A stretch of DNA of 64,000 nucleotides from Peribolospora baueri (Eukaryota > Basidiomycota > Peribolosporomycetes > Peribolosporales > Peribolosporaceae). A program made the translations under genes and the position numbers. Each line of letters starts with the position of its first letter. Position 1 is the first letter of the stretch. The stretch lies in contig JAMDHS010000068.1 in assembly GCA_029717555.1 (NCBI GenBank), forward strand, positions 1 through 64,000. The letters are read 5' to 3'. This document shows, in pieces, positions 20,189-31,051 of this stretch. Below the pieces are notes generated by a model that saw only the letters and a list, made by a program, of their open reading frames with translations, was not told the origin of the DNA and did no database searches.

Positions 20189-23100
20189 ATGGACAGGTGC
20201 GTTTCTCCTATCGGCCCTCCGAGGCCTCCCCACGGACACGGCACCATGCCGGCTCCCCATCGAAGGAAGCTCACCCCGCCCGCTGCCCACTGCCCCGTCC
20301 GCCGGAATTAGCCTAGATACCCCATTGCACCAGCTCATCCTCAACGACCTCGCCACCAACGTTGCTGAGGACCCTTGCGCCGCTCATGAAGATGTTTGTC
20401 TCATCACTGACGCTGCCGGGCCTTCTAAACGGAAGGTCGAGCGGGCGTCTAAGGGGGGGCCTAAGACGGTGATGGTGAGTCGCTCTAGCGGTCCAGCGGT
20501 CCAAGACGCCGCGAAGGGGCGCACCATCTCACTCTTTTCATTTTCCTCCTTTCCTTCCCTCCGACGCACCATGTCCCGCACCTCTTTCCATTCTCTACCT
20601 TCCCTCCCCCCCCCCAGGCCGCCGCGCTCGTGCGCTCCAACATCGCCTTCTGTCTCTCCGCCTCCTCCCTCTTCGCCCGCATTTCCCCTTCCTCCTCCGC
20701 CGACGCCCACCCGCACCTCGAACCCCTCCTTCGAACCCTCTCCTCCCTCCTCGTCTCCCTCCCCTCCACCGCCTTTGAAGAGGCCGTCGGCACATGGGGC
20801 GCCGAGTGGTGTCTCCCCGACCAGCTTGCCTTTGCCGTCACGGCCGCCCTCATCAGGGTCGCTGATAGGGCGCCTTGGTGGAGGGCTGACGCGCTGGAGA
20901 GCATCTTTGGGTTTTTACACCAAGTCGGAGACGGTCTCCGCGGCAATGATGGTGGGTTGGAACGTGTTGTGTCATGTCGTTCGGTCGCCCACCCTCCCCT
21001 TCTTTCTTCTATCCCGCATTCTCTTTCTACTCCTAGCGCACCGCATCACCACCGCCCACGTCCCTCTCTTCCACGGCTTCTACCGCGCTATCACCTCCGT
21101 TCCCTTTGCCTGGTCGCTCTCCGAGTTTGGCCGCATCATCGACCTCACCAAGCCCCTCCTCGAACCCAAGCGCGTCGCTAGGCTCGACTCGATGCTCCTC
21201 CTTCAGCAGCCTCTCTCTTCCCGTTCCTTCGGAGGAGCCGCAGAGACCGTCGACGGCGGTCCTAGCGGAGCTGCTGCAGCGGCAGACGAGGAGCGAGAGG
21301 AAGAAGAAGAGGAGGACCGTCGGATTTACCGCTCCAACCTTCTCGCCAGATACCGCGCCCTTGGCCGTCCTCTCTCTGGCCACTTTGTCCTTTGCGGTCT
21401 CGTCGAGACCTGGTCTACCGTCCTCGCCCAGGCCCTCGTCGACGGGGAGAACGTCCAACGCGCCCTTTCCGCTCCTCTAGATCGACCTGAGCCCGGCCCG
21501 GGCATGCCCCTCTCTCCCAGCGCCGAGCCCTTCACTCCCTTGGGCCTTAGCGCCGTCTCGCCCGCCCCTCAAGATTCGTACTTCCCCATCTCCCCTTCCT
21601 CCACCACCCCATCCGCTTCCCACTTTCCGCCCCCAGCCCTCGCCGCCTCCCTCTCATGGAGCCGCCTGCTCGCCTCCCCCGCCCCGCTCATCACCCAGCA
21701 CGCGCCCGAATCGGTGGTGACGACGAACACGATGAAGGAGATCAAACACGCTCTCAAAGACGTCCAGGACGCCGTGCTGAGCGCCTTTGAGGAGCTTCTC
21801 GAGTTTGTCGAAAACGTGGTTGGGTTCTCCCCTTCTGCCCCTGGACTCGGCGTTGGCGTAGGCGTCGCCGGATGGGATGGCCTTGGGGCCGGCGCGGACG
21901 TGGCCGGCGATGTTTATCCTTTAGAGATTATGAGCGAGAGTTTGGTGAGCGCCCCGTTCGTTCTTCCTCTCCTCCGTCCGTCCGTCTCGACTGACGCTCG
22001 AGCCTCTTGGGGACCTTGTCCTTCGTCGACCGCTGATGGACGCCCTCCACGTCCGCGTTCTCCCCCCGCCTCCTTCCCTCCACATCCGTCCCGCCTTCCG
22101 CAAAGAAACTCGCCGCGCTCTGCTCGGTGACTCTTCGCACCGCCGACAGCGAGCTGATGACGCGCATAAGGCTCCTCCTCAGCGAAAACGCGCCCGTGTA
22201 TGACGTTGTCGTTCAGGGTGCTGCGCTGCAGGCCGTCAACCTGGTCGTGCTCAAGTGCGTTTCAGTCTTCGTCTTATTTTCCTTTTGTCCGTCCGTCCGT
22301 TGAGCTGCTCGTGCCCGTCTCCCCATCCTTCTGTCCGCCGCGCCTCCACCCTCCCCCCCCCTCCCGCGGCCATGCATACAGTTTCCCCACCCTCGCCATG
22401 CCCATGACCCAACACCTCCGCCGCTTCGCCACTTCGCCCTTACCCATCTTTGAGACAGATCCGGCTACGGGCACTTACACACCGCCGCTTTTGACCGTTG
22501 CTGCCAAGTGTCTTGCCCGATGTGTCAAGGTGAGCGACCAACTGGCCTTTTTTTTTTTTCTCTTTCGTTCATGTCATCCCGTCGACCGACTTTGCGTCAT
22601 TTTTATTTCCCCCCCGCGTCGTTTTTTAATCCCTCCCCCCCCCCCTTTTCGACGACGAAGATCGCCCCCGGCGACGACCTAATGATGTCGACGATGTATT
22701 CGCTCCTCAACTACCTCTCCAAAGACGTCCAAGGCGGCAGCAGCGCCAGCGGCGCCACCACCTCTTCGATCGCCAGCGCCGGACTGAGCGCCAGTGCCTC
22801 CACCGCCTTCAACCCCACCGCCTCTGTTCAAACCGGCTCCTCACCTTCCAGTACCGGCCATGGGCATTTGCAGACGGACGACCAGAAGAGGCAGGTCCAA
22901 ATTAGCACCGTCAGCCTTGTTTCCGCCCTCGCTCTCGAGTTTGGCAATGACGAGGTGAGAAGATCTTTTTTTTTTCCCGACCTCTTGGTTCGGTTCGCTC
23001 CTCTCGGCTTTTTTTATTTACCTTGTGACGCGTGGATGATACGACGCCGCTTCCACTTCCGCCGCAGATCATCATGCTGGCCATCTCGATGCTCCTCCAG

Positions 23101-26100
23101 CGTCTCCGCACGACCGACCGTCTAGCCGAAGGCGCCATCCTAGCCAACCTCGTCCTTCTCGCTCTCGACGCACCCATGCAATCCTTCACCGACGTCATCA
23201 AAGCCTTTTCCCAAGTCAGCAGAGCCTCCGGCGCCGTTGATCCTCGGTACCATAGCGTGCCCGTGCTCATGGCACAGACGATGTTGGCCAAGGGATTGGA
23301 GGGCGACGATAATAAGGATAAGCAGGAGGCCTATCTTGTCGAGCTACTTCAGCTCTTTGAGTATAAGGGTATGCAGCTCCAGGAGCTGTCCGCCAGTCAG
23401 AAGCACGGAAAGCAGGAAGTGCGTCGTCCGTTTGGTTTTATTCTTTCTTTCTCTGTGGTGATCTCGCCTCGGGCCCCGCCTGACTGACTCTCGCCCATTG
23501 CTGCTGTCCCTTTGGTTTTTGTTCTGCCGTCCCTTTGGTTTTGTTTTGTCGCGCCGGCCCCCTTTGGGTCCTGAAAACAGATCACAGCCCTGACCAACGA
23601 TTTGGCCGCCTTGCTCCCCGTCATCGACACCCTCCTCTCTCACGAGGAGCTCGTACCCCACGTCGATCCCTCCCCCGAAGTCGTCTCCATGTTCCGCAAC
23701 ATGTGGTTCCTCTCCGTGCTCTTCGGCTTTGCCGACGAAAAGTCGCCTCCTGCTGCTGCTGCTGCTGCTGCCGCCGCCGCTCCGGACTCTGTCGCTTCCT
23801 CCTTGGAGCTTCATACCGACAGCTTGCAGAGGATCGCATTGAAGACGCCGGCGTTGGTGCCCGAGACGGCGCATAATTACCTGGAGAGCGACCTCGAGTA
23901 TAACTCGGTCCTCAGAAGGGACTTTTCCAGCGTCGTGAGTTTCGCCTTCGCCCTTGGCTTGGCTTTTCCCCTTCTGCTTGTCTCTCGTTCGTCTTTGGAT
24001 GTGCGAATGCGACTCCTTCCTTCCTTCCTTCGCTGACGTCGACCCGTTCGGACGATTCCCCGATCTCCCGCTACACTTGCCCTCTAGACTCTGAGCGCTC
24101 AGCGTCAGGCTTTGACCGCCGTCATCCCTTCGCATGCCCACGAGATCCGCTACTTCAGTCTCGCTCAGGTCACCTTCCTGCTCACCATCTACCGGCTCGA
24201 AGTGATGCGCTCCGACATGGGCCGCCCCTCCATGATGCTCTGGTACTTTGTCAACGAGGGCGTCAACGACAGTTCCCTGATCGGGTGTATGGAGGCCGTC
24301 GCAGACAAGGTCATCACCTCCGTCCTCTCCGACCTCTCCCGCCAAGTCGAGTGCCACAGCCTAGATCCGCAGATCATCTCCGAGCTCGAGCAGTTCCTCC
24401 TCGGCAGCTGCCACCGGTCCAAGAAGGTCCGCCACGTGTCGCTCAAGTATCTCGACCGTCTCTTTGGCGCGTACCCGTCCTTGCTCTGCGAGACCACTCT
24501 TGTCGTCTGCCTTTTGGAGATATTGACCCTCTTGAGAAAGGCCTGCGAGGGGGAGTATAACGACGAGGTGAGCCGGCGGCGGACAGGTTGGGCAGGAGGG
24601 GAGGGCGCGCGAGACGTCCGTGCTTTCTGCTGAAACGGCAACGCCTTTTCTTCCCCATGTTTCCAGTACACTCCCCAGTACAGCTTCGCGTCCTCCCGAG
24701 CCGACATCTCGTTCGACCTGTCGGACAACTATGCCGAGCGAAACGAGATCCTCACCCAGCTCCATCAGCGTGCCAGGGGATGGCTCGCTTCGGTCATGGA
24801 CCGCGCCCCGGTCGAGCTGCAAGGCATTCTGCAGGTGAGCCACTCGTTTCGCTCGCTCGTCGACGTTTTTCGAAGCGGTCTCGCATGTCAGACGGGTCTT
24901 TGAACGCCGTTTTCGCTACGGACCCCTTCGGCAGAGGTACCTCGGCACCGTGGACGACGAAACGCTGCCCGGCACGAACGAACTGGGCGCCTCGATCGCC
25001 GTCGACTTTGCACGTTTCATTCCTGCCTCCGCCCGCAAGGATAGTGAGTTTCATCGAAGCGAGCTGCCCCCCCCGGTCACCGGCTCCCTTTTCCTTCCCC
25101 GTTACTTTCTCATCTGATTTCCATCGGCATTTGCATGCGTGCACAGCGTTCTTGCCCCAGCTCGGAGGCTGGCGGGCTGATGCGTCCAGTAGCTTTGTGG
25201 GCGAGTTGGCGGCCAAGAGCAATTACCTCGGCGAGATGACTGGCATCCATCTTGCTCTATCTCAAGGTGAGACTAATCGGCCGACGACGCTTCTTTAACG
25301 ACGTCGCCTCATCCTCTCCACCGGACCTCGCCCCCTCCCTCCTGCCTGCGCCTTCTCTTCGCACAGGTCTCTTCGAGCTCCAGAAGGACCCGTCTTCGAC
25401 CGTGTCGCCGTCAAACGTCTCCGCCGTCAAGAACCATCTCAGGCGCCTCATGAACGCCTTTCAAACCAAGAAGGCCAGCCTCCCTCTGGCTGAACTGCGT
25501 CGCTTGCTTTACCGCTGCGCGGCCATCATCGTCGCTTTGCCGCAGGCTGATTTTGAGCTCTTGCACTACGTCGTCGCCATCCCCGTCCGAGTTTTCACCC
25601 CTTCTGCCCTCACCGTCGCCAGCCACGTTTGGACGTGGATGATCGGCGAGAGGCCGGAGATGGAGACCAAGATTATGGTCGAGATCTCCGCCGGTTGGAC
25701 TTGGTCCGTCAAGAACAAGCGAGGGCTCTTCTCACCCGCGCTCAAGTGAGTCCTCGTTCCCCGGGTTGAATGGACGTCGAGCTTGCTTCGGAGTCATGCT
25801 CACCCCGATGTCGCTACGCTCTGCGCGTCTCCAGCTATAAACACCCACTGGTGCAGAAGACCGAGTTTGCCGCCTTCGACCGCTCCGTCATCGACAAGAA
25901 CGAAGAAGCGGCGCGCAAACTTCTCGCCCCGCATCTCACGCTCCTTCAGATGATCTCGAGCCGGTATCAGGCCTTCCGTTACCGCGACCCCTCCATGGTC
26001 CTCGCTCTGATCCGACTCATTCAGCGCTCCGCTGAAATGGTCGATTCCATGAGGTGAGCCGAACCTCGCCCCAATCTGTTGACGACAGAAGAGCGAATAT

Positions 26101-28851
26101 GGGCTGCAAACGTGTCGCTCACACTATGTCGCTTGTCGCGCGACTGTGGTTTTTTTTTCTAGCACGCATCCCCTCGCACGAGAGGTGCGCTTCTCCCTGG
26201 TCGTCTTCGGCTTCAAGGTCTTACAAGGAAGCCGCCTGGAGGTTCTGATCGAGTTCCAGCTGCGCGAGGCCTTGTACAAGATCGCTCTCGCATGGTTCCG
26301 CGTGAAGCCGCAGTAAGTTCAAAGGCGAGGCCCTTGCAGACACACAGAGTCGCCAAGGTCGGGTGGATTGACGACGTTCATGTGGGCGGTGTTTCAGGTG
26401 GTCGTACGGGAGCAACCGCCTCCAGGTTCGCTCTGAGATGCAGCTCATGCAAGACCTCCTTGACGTGCTCCATGCGGACAGGGTGAAGGCCGGTTATTCT
26501 GTGACCAGCTACTCGCCCGAGTCGGCCAGGTCTACCTTCCCCGGTGAGCCCCCCTGGGGAGATAGTGGAGAGCTTCTTTCGCGCTCGGCCGGTCCTCATA
26601 TCGCCTTTTGCTTTTCTTGACAGGCGGCCCGAGTCCCGAGAGCGGCCCCGCATACTTCAATGACCGGGAACGGCTTTTACAACTGCTCGTGGAGAATGAG
26701 TTGTCCAGGTTCAGCGTCTGGTATAATCCCCTGCAGGATGCCTCGCGTGGACAGGACTTTAAGGGCGAGGTTGAGAAGAGCATGAACGAGGTAAGGGACT
26801 GTCCTGCTGGCCCTCAATTTATTCGACTTCCTCTTCTTACAGACGTTTGGCCGTACTTCATTTTTTGGTCGCGTCTTCTGGGCTGTGAAGGTGTCATGGC
26901 TCCGTATGATCCAGACGGCCTGGCGAATCGACCCGCGGCTGGTCGTCTTTTTCCCGGACCGCTTCAAAATCCCATCTGTGCTTAACGAAGTTACCCGGCT
27001 AATCAGAAGCGAGCCGGCCAAGGTCAGGGACATCCCTGAAGGTCTTCCCCTCCTCCTCGGAGGAAACTTGAGTGGGAAGGAAAAGCTTGATCTGAAGGTG
27101 CGCCTGGAATGTTCTGGGCCGCTAGGTTTTTTTTTTTTTTTCTCCCAGAGAGTTGGGTTCCTCACTAGCTTTGGTCTTTACGGCCTCAACGTCACGCCGT
27201 CTCTCTTTTTGTCGTCGCGAACAGCCTCTGCTTTACTGGGCGCCTGTCCCACCGGTGACAGCCCTCATGCTGTTCCAGCCGCAGTATGGCAATCATCCCC
27301 TCATCCTTCAGTACGCCATGCGTGTGCTCGAGCAGCACCCAGTAGAGTTGACCTTCTTCTACGTCCCACAAGTCGTCCAAGCTCTCCGTCAAGACGCGTA
27401 CGGTACGTCGAGGAGGAAAAGTGTGCTTGCCCACTTTGTCCCGAGTCGCCTCTCATGCTTTCTGCCGATTTTTCCATCAGGTTACGTGGAGCGTTTCATC
27501 TTCGAGACCGCAAAGATATCTCAGCTATTCTGCCATCAGATTATTTGGAACATGAAAGCCAACTGCTACAAGGACGACAACGCGGAAGAGGTGAGGTGGC
27601 ACCTTCTTCCCACCGTCCTTCAGCGTCTGACACTGAATCATTCGGTATTCTCAAACACATTGTTTCATTTCCCTGGACAGCCGGATCCGATGAAGCCAAT
27701 GCTTGATCGCTTGGTGGATATGATCGTCAACTCGCTTTCTGGCGAAGCTAAAAATTTTTACGAGCGCGAGTTCAGCTTCTTCAACGAAGTGACGTCCATC
27801 TCTGGCAAGCTCAAGCCCTATATCAAAAAGAGCAAGGCAGAAAAGAAGGCGAGCTTGTGTCAAGGCTCTCATGCTCGAGGTGGAAATCGAGGCTGACTGG
27901 ATTCATCGTTCATGCAGGCCAAAATTGACGAAGAGATGGCGAAGATCAAGGTCGATCCGGGCGTATATCTTCCTAGCAACCCTGACGGCACCGTCGTCGG
28001 CCTTGACAGGAAGTCGGGCCGGCCGCTGCAGAGCCATGCGAAGGTTCGTGTTATTCGATGAAGGAATTTATCGCTCAAGCCCGGCTTCTGACCTCTTGCG
28101 ACGGCTCATCATCCCGTCCGGCTGAACACTCAGGCACCGTTCATGGCGACCTTTAAAGTACATCGGGAAATCGAGGAGCCTACGACAGAGGAAGTCATGA
28201 TCGAAGGCGAAACGGGTCCAGACGGCGCACAGGAGCTCAAGCGCAAAGGTTTCGACGTTTGGCAAGCGGCCATCTTCAAAGTCGGTGACGACTGCCGACA
28301 GGATGTCCTCGCCTTGCAGGTCATTGCCATGTTTAAAAACATATTTATCAGCGTCGGGTTGGACCTCTACTTGAATCCCTATCGCGTCACTGCTACGGCC
28401 CCTGGGGTAAGCGTTTGCGTCTACACTCACGATTCGACTTTTTTCTAATGTCACTCATATCGTAACCCTCTGCTTTCTCTAGTGCGGTGTCATCGACGTC
28501 GTTCCTAATGCCACTTCCCGCGACGAGATGGGACGTGCCAAGGTCAACAACCTGTACACCTTTTTTGTGACTAAATTCGGCAATCCGACTACCATCGCGT
28601 TCCAAAAGGCTCGGCTCAACTTTATCCAGTCGATGGCGGCCTATTCGCTGTGTTGCTACATTTTGCAGATCAAAGATCGTCACAACGGCAATATCATGAT
28701 CGACGCCGGTGGTCACATTGTACACATCGGTGAGTAAAGTGGATTAGCGGCCAAGCTGGATGGACACCGTGGGGGTCTGACTTCATCCTCTTTCACGTGG
28801 ACATTGTCTTCGCCAGACTTCGGGTTTCTTTTCGATATAGGTAAGGGATCT

Positions 28852-28882
<31 letters not shown>

Positions 28883-29452
28883 CGTTGGAATTCCAGTAAC
28901 ATGGTCAGGTCTGAAATCTCCGCAACCGTCAGGTCCGGGCGGAATCAAGTTCGAACCGAATTCCTTCAAGCTCTCGCACGAAATGGTCGAAGTCATGGGA
29001 GGAGATCAGGGTTTCCGCATGTTCAGCGAGCTCCTGGTCAAGGCATTCCTCGCGTGCCGACCGTACGCGGATCAGATCATCGATGCCGTGCATCTCATGC
29101 TGGGGACTGGTCTGCCCAGCTTCAAAGGCGAAGGCACGATCAAGAGGCTGAGGGACCGGTTCCAGCTGCAACTGAATGAACGTCAGGCTGCGGTCCATAT
29201 GCAGAAGGTCATTCGCAACGCTCTTGAAAACGTGCGGAGCGTTGCCTATGGTAAGTGATCGTGCCGTCATTCCTAAAGATCCTGGTGATCGCATCACTCA
29301 ACACCTGTCGCCTTTTTTTTATTTACAGATTCGTTCCAACGCTGGCAGGTGCGTCACTCAATCCGAGCGCTTAAGTCAGGCTTGTTTGGCAGTGCTGATA
29401 TTTAATTGTTCTCCTTATCCGCCCTCATTTTTGTCGTTCATAGAATGGGTGA
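20189..29452 (+). CDS. STT4: Phosphatidylinositol 4-kinase STT4 (type III alpha)
   Basis: Twenty-nine coding exons join to 2124 residues, normal for Stt4, which makes PI4P at the plasma membrane. The N-terminus ([17 protein letters not shown]) comes from an 8-base first exon (20189-20196) and exon 20312-20474. Later exons: 20618-20951, 21037-21944, 22106-22254, 22382-22529, 22661-22954, 23068-23418, 23581-23934, 24088-24567, 24667-24834, 24935-25043, 25147-25266, 25367-25745, 25835-26053, 26163-26312, 26398-26543, 26624-26790, 26843-27097, 27225-27402, 27481-27590, 27681-27848, 27918-28043, 28134-28406, 28483-28729, 28817-28840, 28933-29250, 29329-29348, 29444-29452. The helical PIK domain includes [18 protein letters not shown]; the kinase domain has [14 protein letters not shown], catalytic loop KDRHNGNIM (Asp1984) and DFG (Asp2002) on a 24-base exon. 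Intron 27849-27917 is GC-AG. I end the protein at QRWQNG-stop; a longer tail to 29678 by extra splicing is possible. Confidence 0.92.
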
Positions 29453-29842
29453 GCTCTCGTCACAAGTCCCGTCGATCTGGAGGGCTTGCGCTGATCCGTC
29501 GGCCGTGTCCGTTCTTCTTTATCACACAGCATTCCATACTGACGAGCTGCTCGGCAGGAGGACGGTCTGCTCCCGCAATCATATCTTAGCATGTTCTTGT
29601 TGCAGGACATTTCGCACAACGCAATCGAGTGCTCGGATTCTCAGGCTCGCATTCCCACCGCGCCTTCGTTTCAGATGAACGTGGCTGCCAATTATGCCAA
29701 CATATTAAGCAAAGCTTTTGAACCAGTCCACCGTCTCGCGACCCCACTCTTCCGCTACCTCGTGATCCGTCGCCAGTACGAGTGCTAGGTGGATGAAAGA
29801 CGACCTGGTTGGTACTGTATGAGGGACAGGAAGAAGAGCAGT
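29453..29842. other. Convergent 3' interval between STT4 and the alpha/beta-hydrolase gene
   Basis: 390 bases between the proposed STT4 stop and the hydrolase stop. An open frame (29591-29788) could be read as an alternative STT4 tail but shows no similarity to the family's short C-terminus. No other gene is seen. Confidence 0.45.
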
Positions 29843-30886
29843 CTACTCACGAGGAGAAATATGGTTGTGCTTTCTAGCCAAGGCCCTCTTTCCTTTACCA
29901 CCCCGCTCCTTGTACCTTTCCCAGAACTCTTTCTCGGAGGCCTTCACGTCTGGGAAGTCATGACTGGTATGCATGCTGCGAAGCGGAGGCAGGGCACCCA
30001 TTTTCTTTTTGACCTGGTGCTTCGACAAGAGCAAGAGGAGACTGAGTGGAGAGAGTGTTGGAATCTCGAGGCCTGTGTGCGAGTAATACTTGAGCTGTAC
30101 CGGCTTGTCTGGTTCTTCGGTGTGAGTGAAATGGTAGGGTGTGCTCATTAAGGCAATCCCCTTAATGTGACTACCGGCAATGCTTTCCTCAAACATCTTC
30201 TCTTGCAGCATGTATGTTGCTGTGTCTCGCGCTCCAGCTCCATGGGCGAGGACGAATAGGCGATTGATGTCTCCACTGCCGTTCTCAGGCTTATGGAGGT
30301 TTTCGACCACCCACTGCAAGCAGTCCTTGATGTCTATGGCACCTTGAGGGAAGTGTGCAGGGTGCTGCAGCCTGTTGATGTACGGCCCATGAACAAATGT
30401 GTTAGGACCTTCGTCGAGTTTCACAGTCACATACGCACTCACCACCGGTAGTCAGCCACCACAGTTAAGAAGCCTCGAGTGGCAAAGAAACGGCCAACGT
30501 TGAGATATGCGAGCTTGCAGTTGCAAACGTAAAAGCTTCAGAAGCGGTCGAAGCAGCTCCAACTGTCGAGTTGTGTAATGTGTGCCATTGCTCACACGAT
30601 CTGCCTTCTCCAGCTCCCGTTCCCCGAGAGCTGACCCGCCGTTTGGAAAGAAGACCACAACTGGTGGGCTTTCATCCTCCCTGTCCTTCTCAAATGGCTT
30701 GGGGTGGTACACGTCTAGGACATGCCGTGAGGCGGGTCCCCACCGCAGCGTCTCGCGCCAGGTCGCTTGGATAGCGTCACGGCGTTTCTCTAGGAGAGGC
30801 GTCAGGGCCTTAAACGTTCCGTCGACAGCGGTGTCGAGGTTGGAGAGGTCGGCAGGAAGGGCCTCCATCAGATTTAGCGAAGCCAT
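29843..30886 (-). CDS. Alpha/beta-hydrolase-fold protein without the nucleophile serine
   Basis: Three exons (complement of 30596-30886, 30443-30513, 29843-30371) give 296 residues. The fold is visible: VLDVYHPKPF, VVVFFPNGGSALG (oxyanion-hole region, normally HGGG), VGRFFATRGFLTVVADYRW, HPAHFPQGAIDIKDCLQWV, the nucleophile-elbow strand LFVLAHGAGARDTA, and IKGIALMSTPYHF. Order and spacing match carboxylesterase/kynurenine formamidase-like hydrolases. The elbow normally reads G-H-S-x-G; here position 165 is Gly (HGAGA), so the canonical Ser is absent, and the HGGG loop reads PNGGS. That predicts loss of ordinary esterase activity, or a changed role. The frame is intact over three exons, which argues against a recent pseudogene. 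It overlaps neither neighbour: STT4 is convergent, and Nup133 starts 166 bases beyond its ATG on the same strand. Confidence 0.8.
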
Positions 30887-31051
30887 GGAGGATTCAGTTA
30901 GGCAGAGAGGGTCGAAAAGCTAGATGAAACGATGGGGGCGAAGCTGGCTGTCAAACTGCCTCTGCCCCGCTTACAAAGCGGACAGAACGGTGACATAACA
31001 AATCGAGAAGTGTGCCGCGCCCAAGTTCAACGAGATATGGATTGCACTACA

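Noticed and set aside
29591-29788. Open frame as an alternative STT4 C-terminus
   Set aside because: Would need a 5-base exon plus a further intron and gives a tail unlike the short conserved end. The direct in-frame stop after QRWQNG is simpler.
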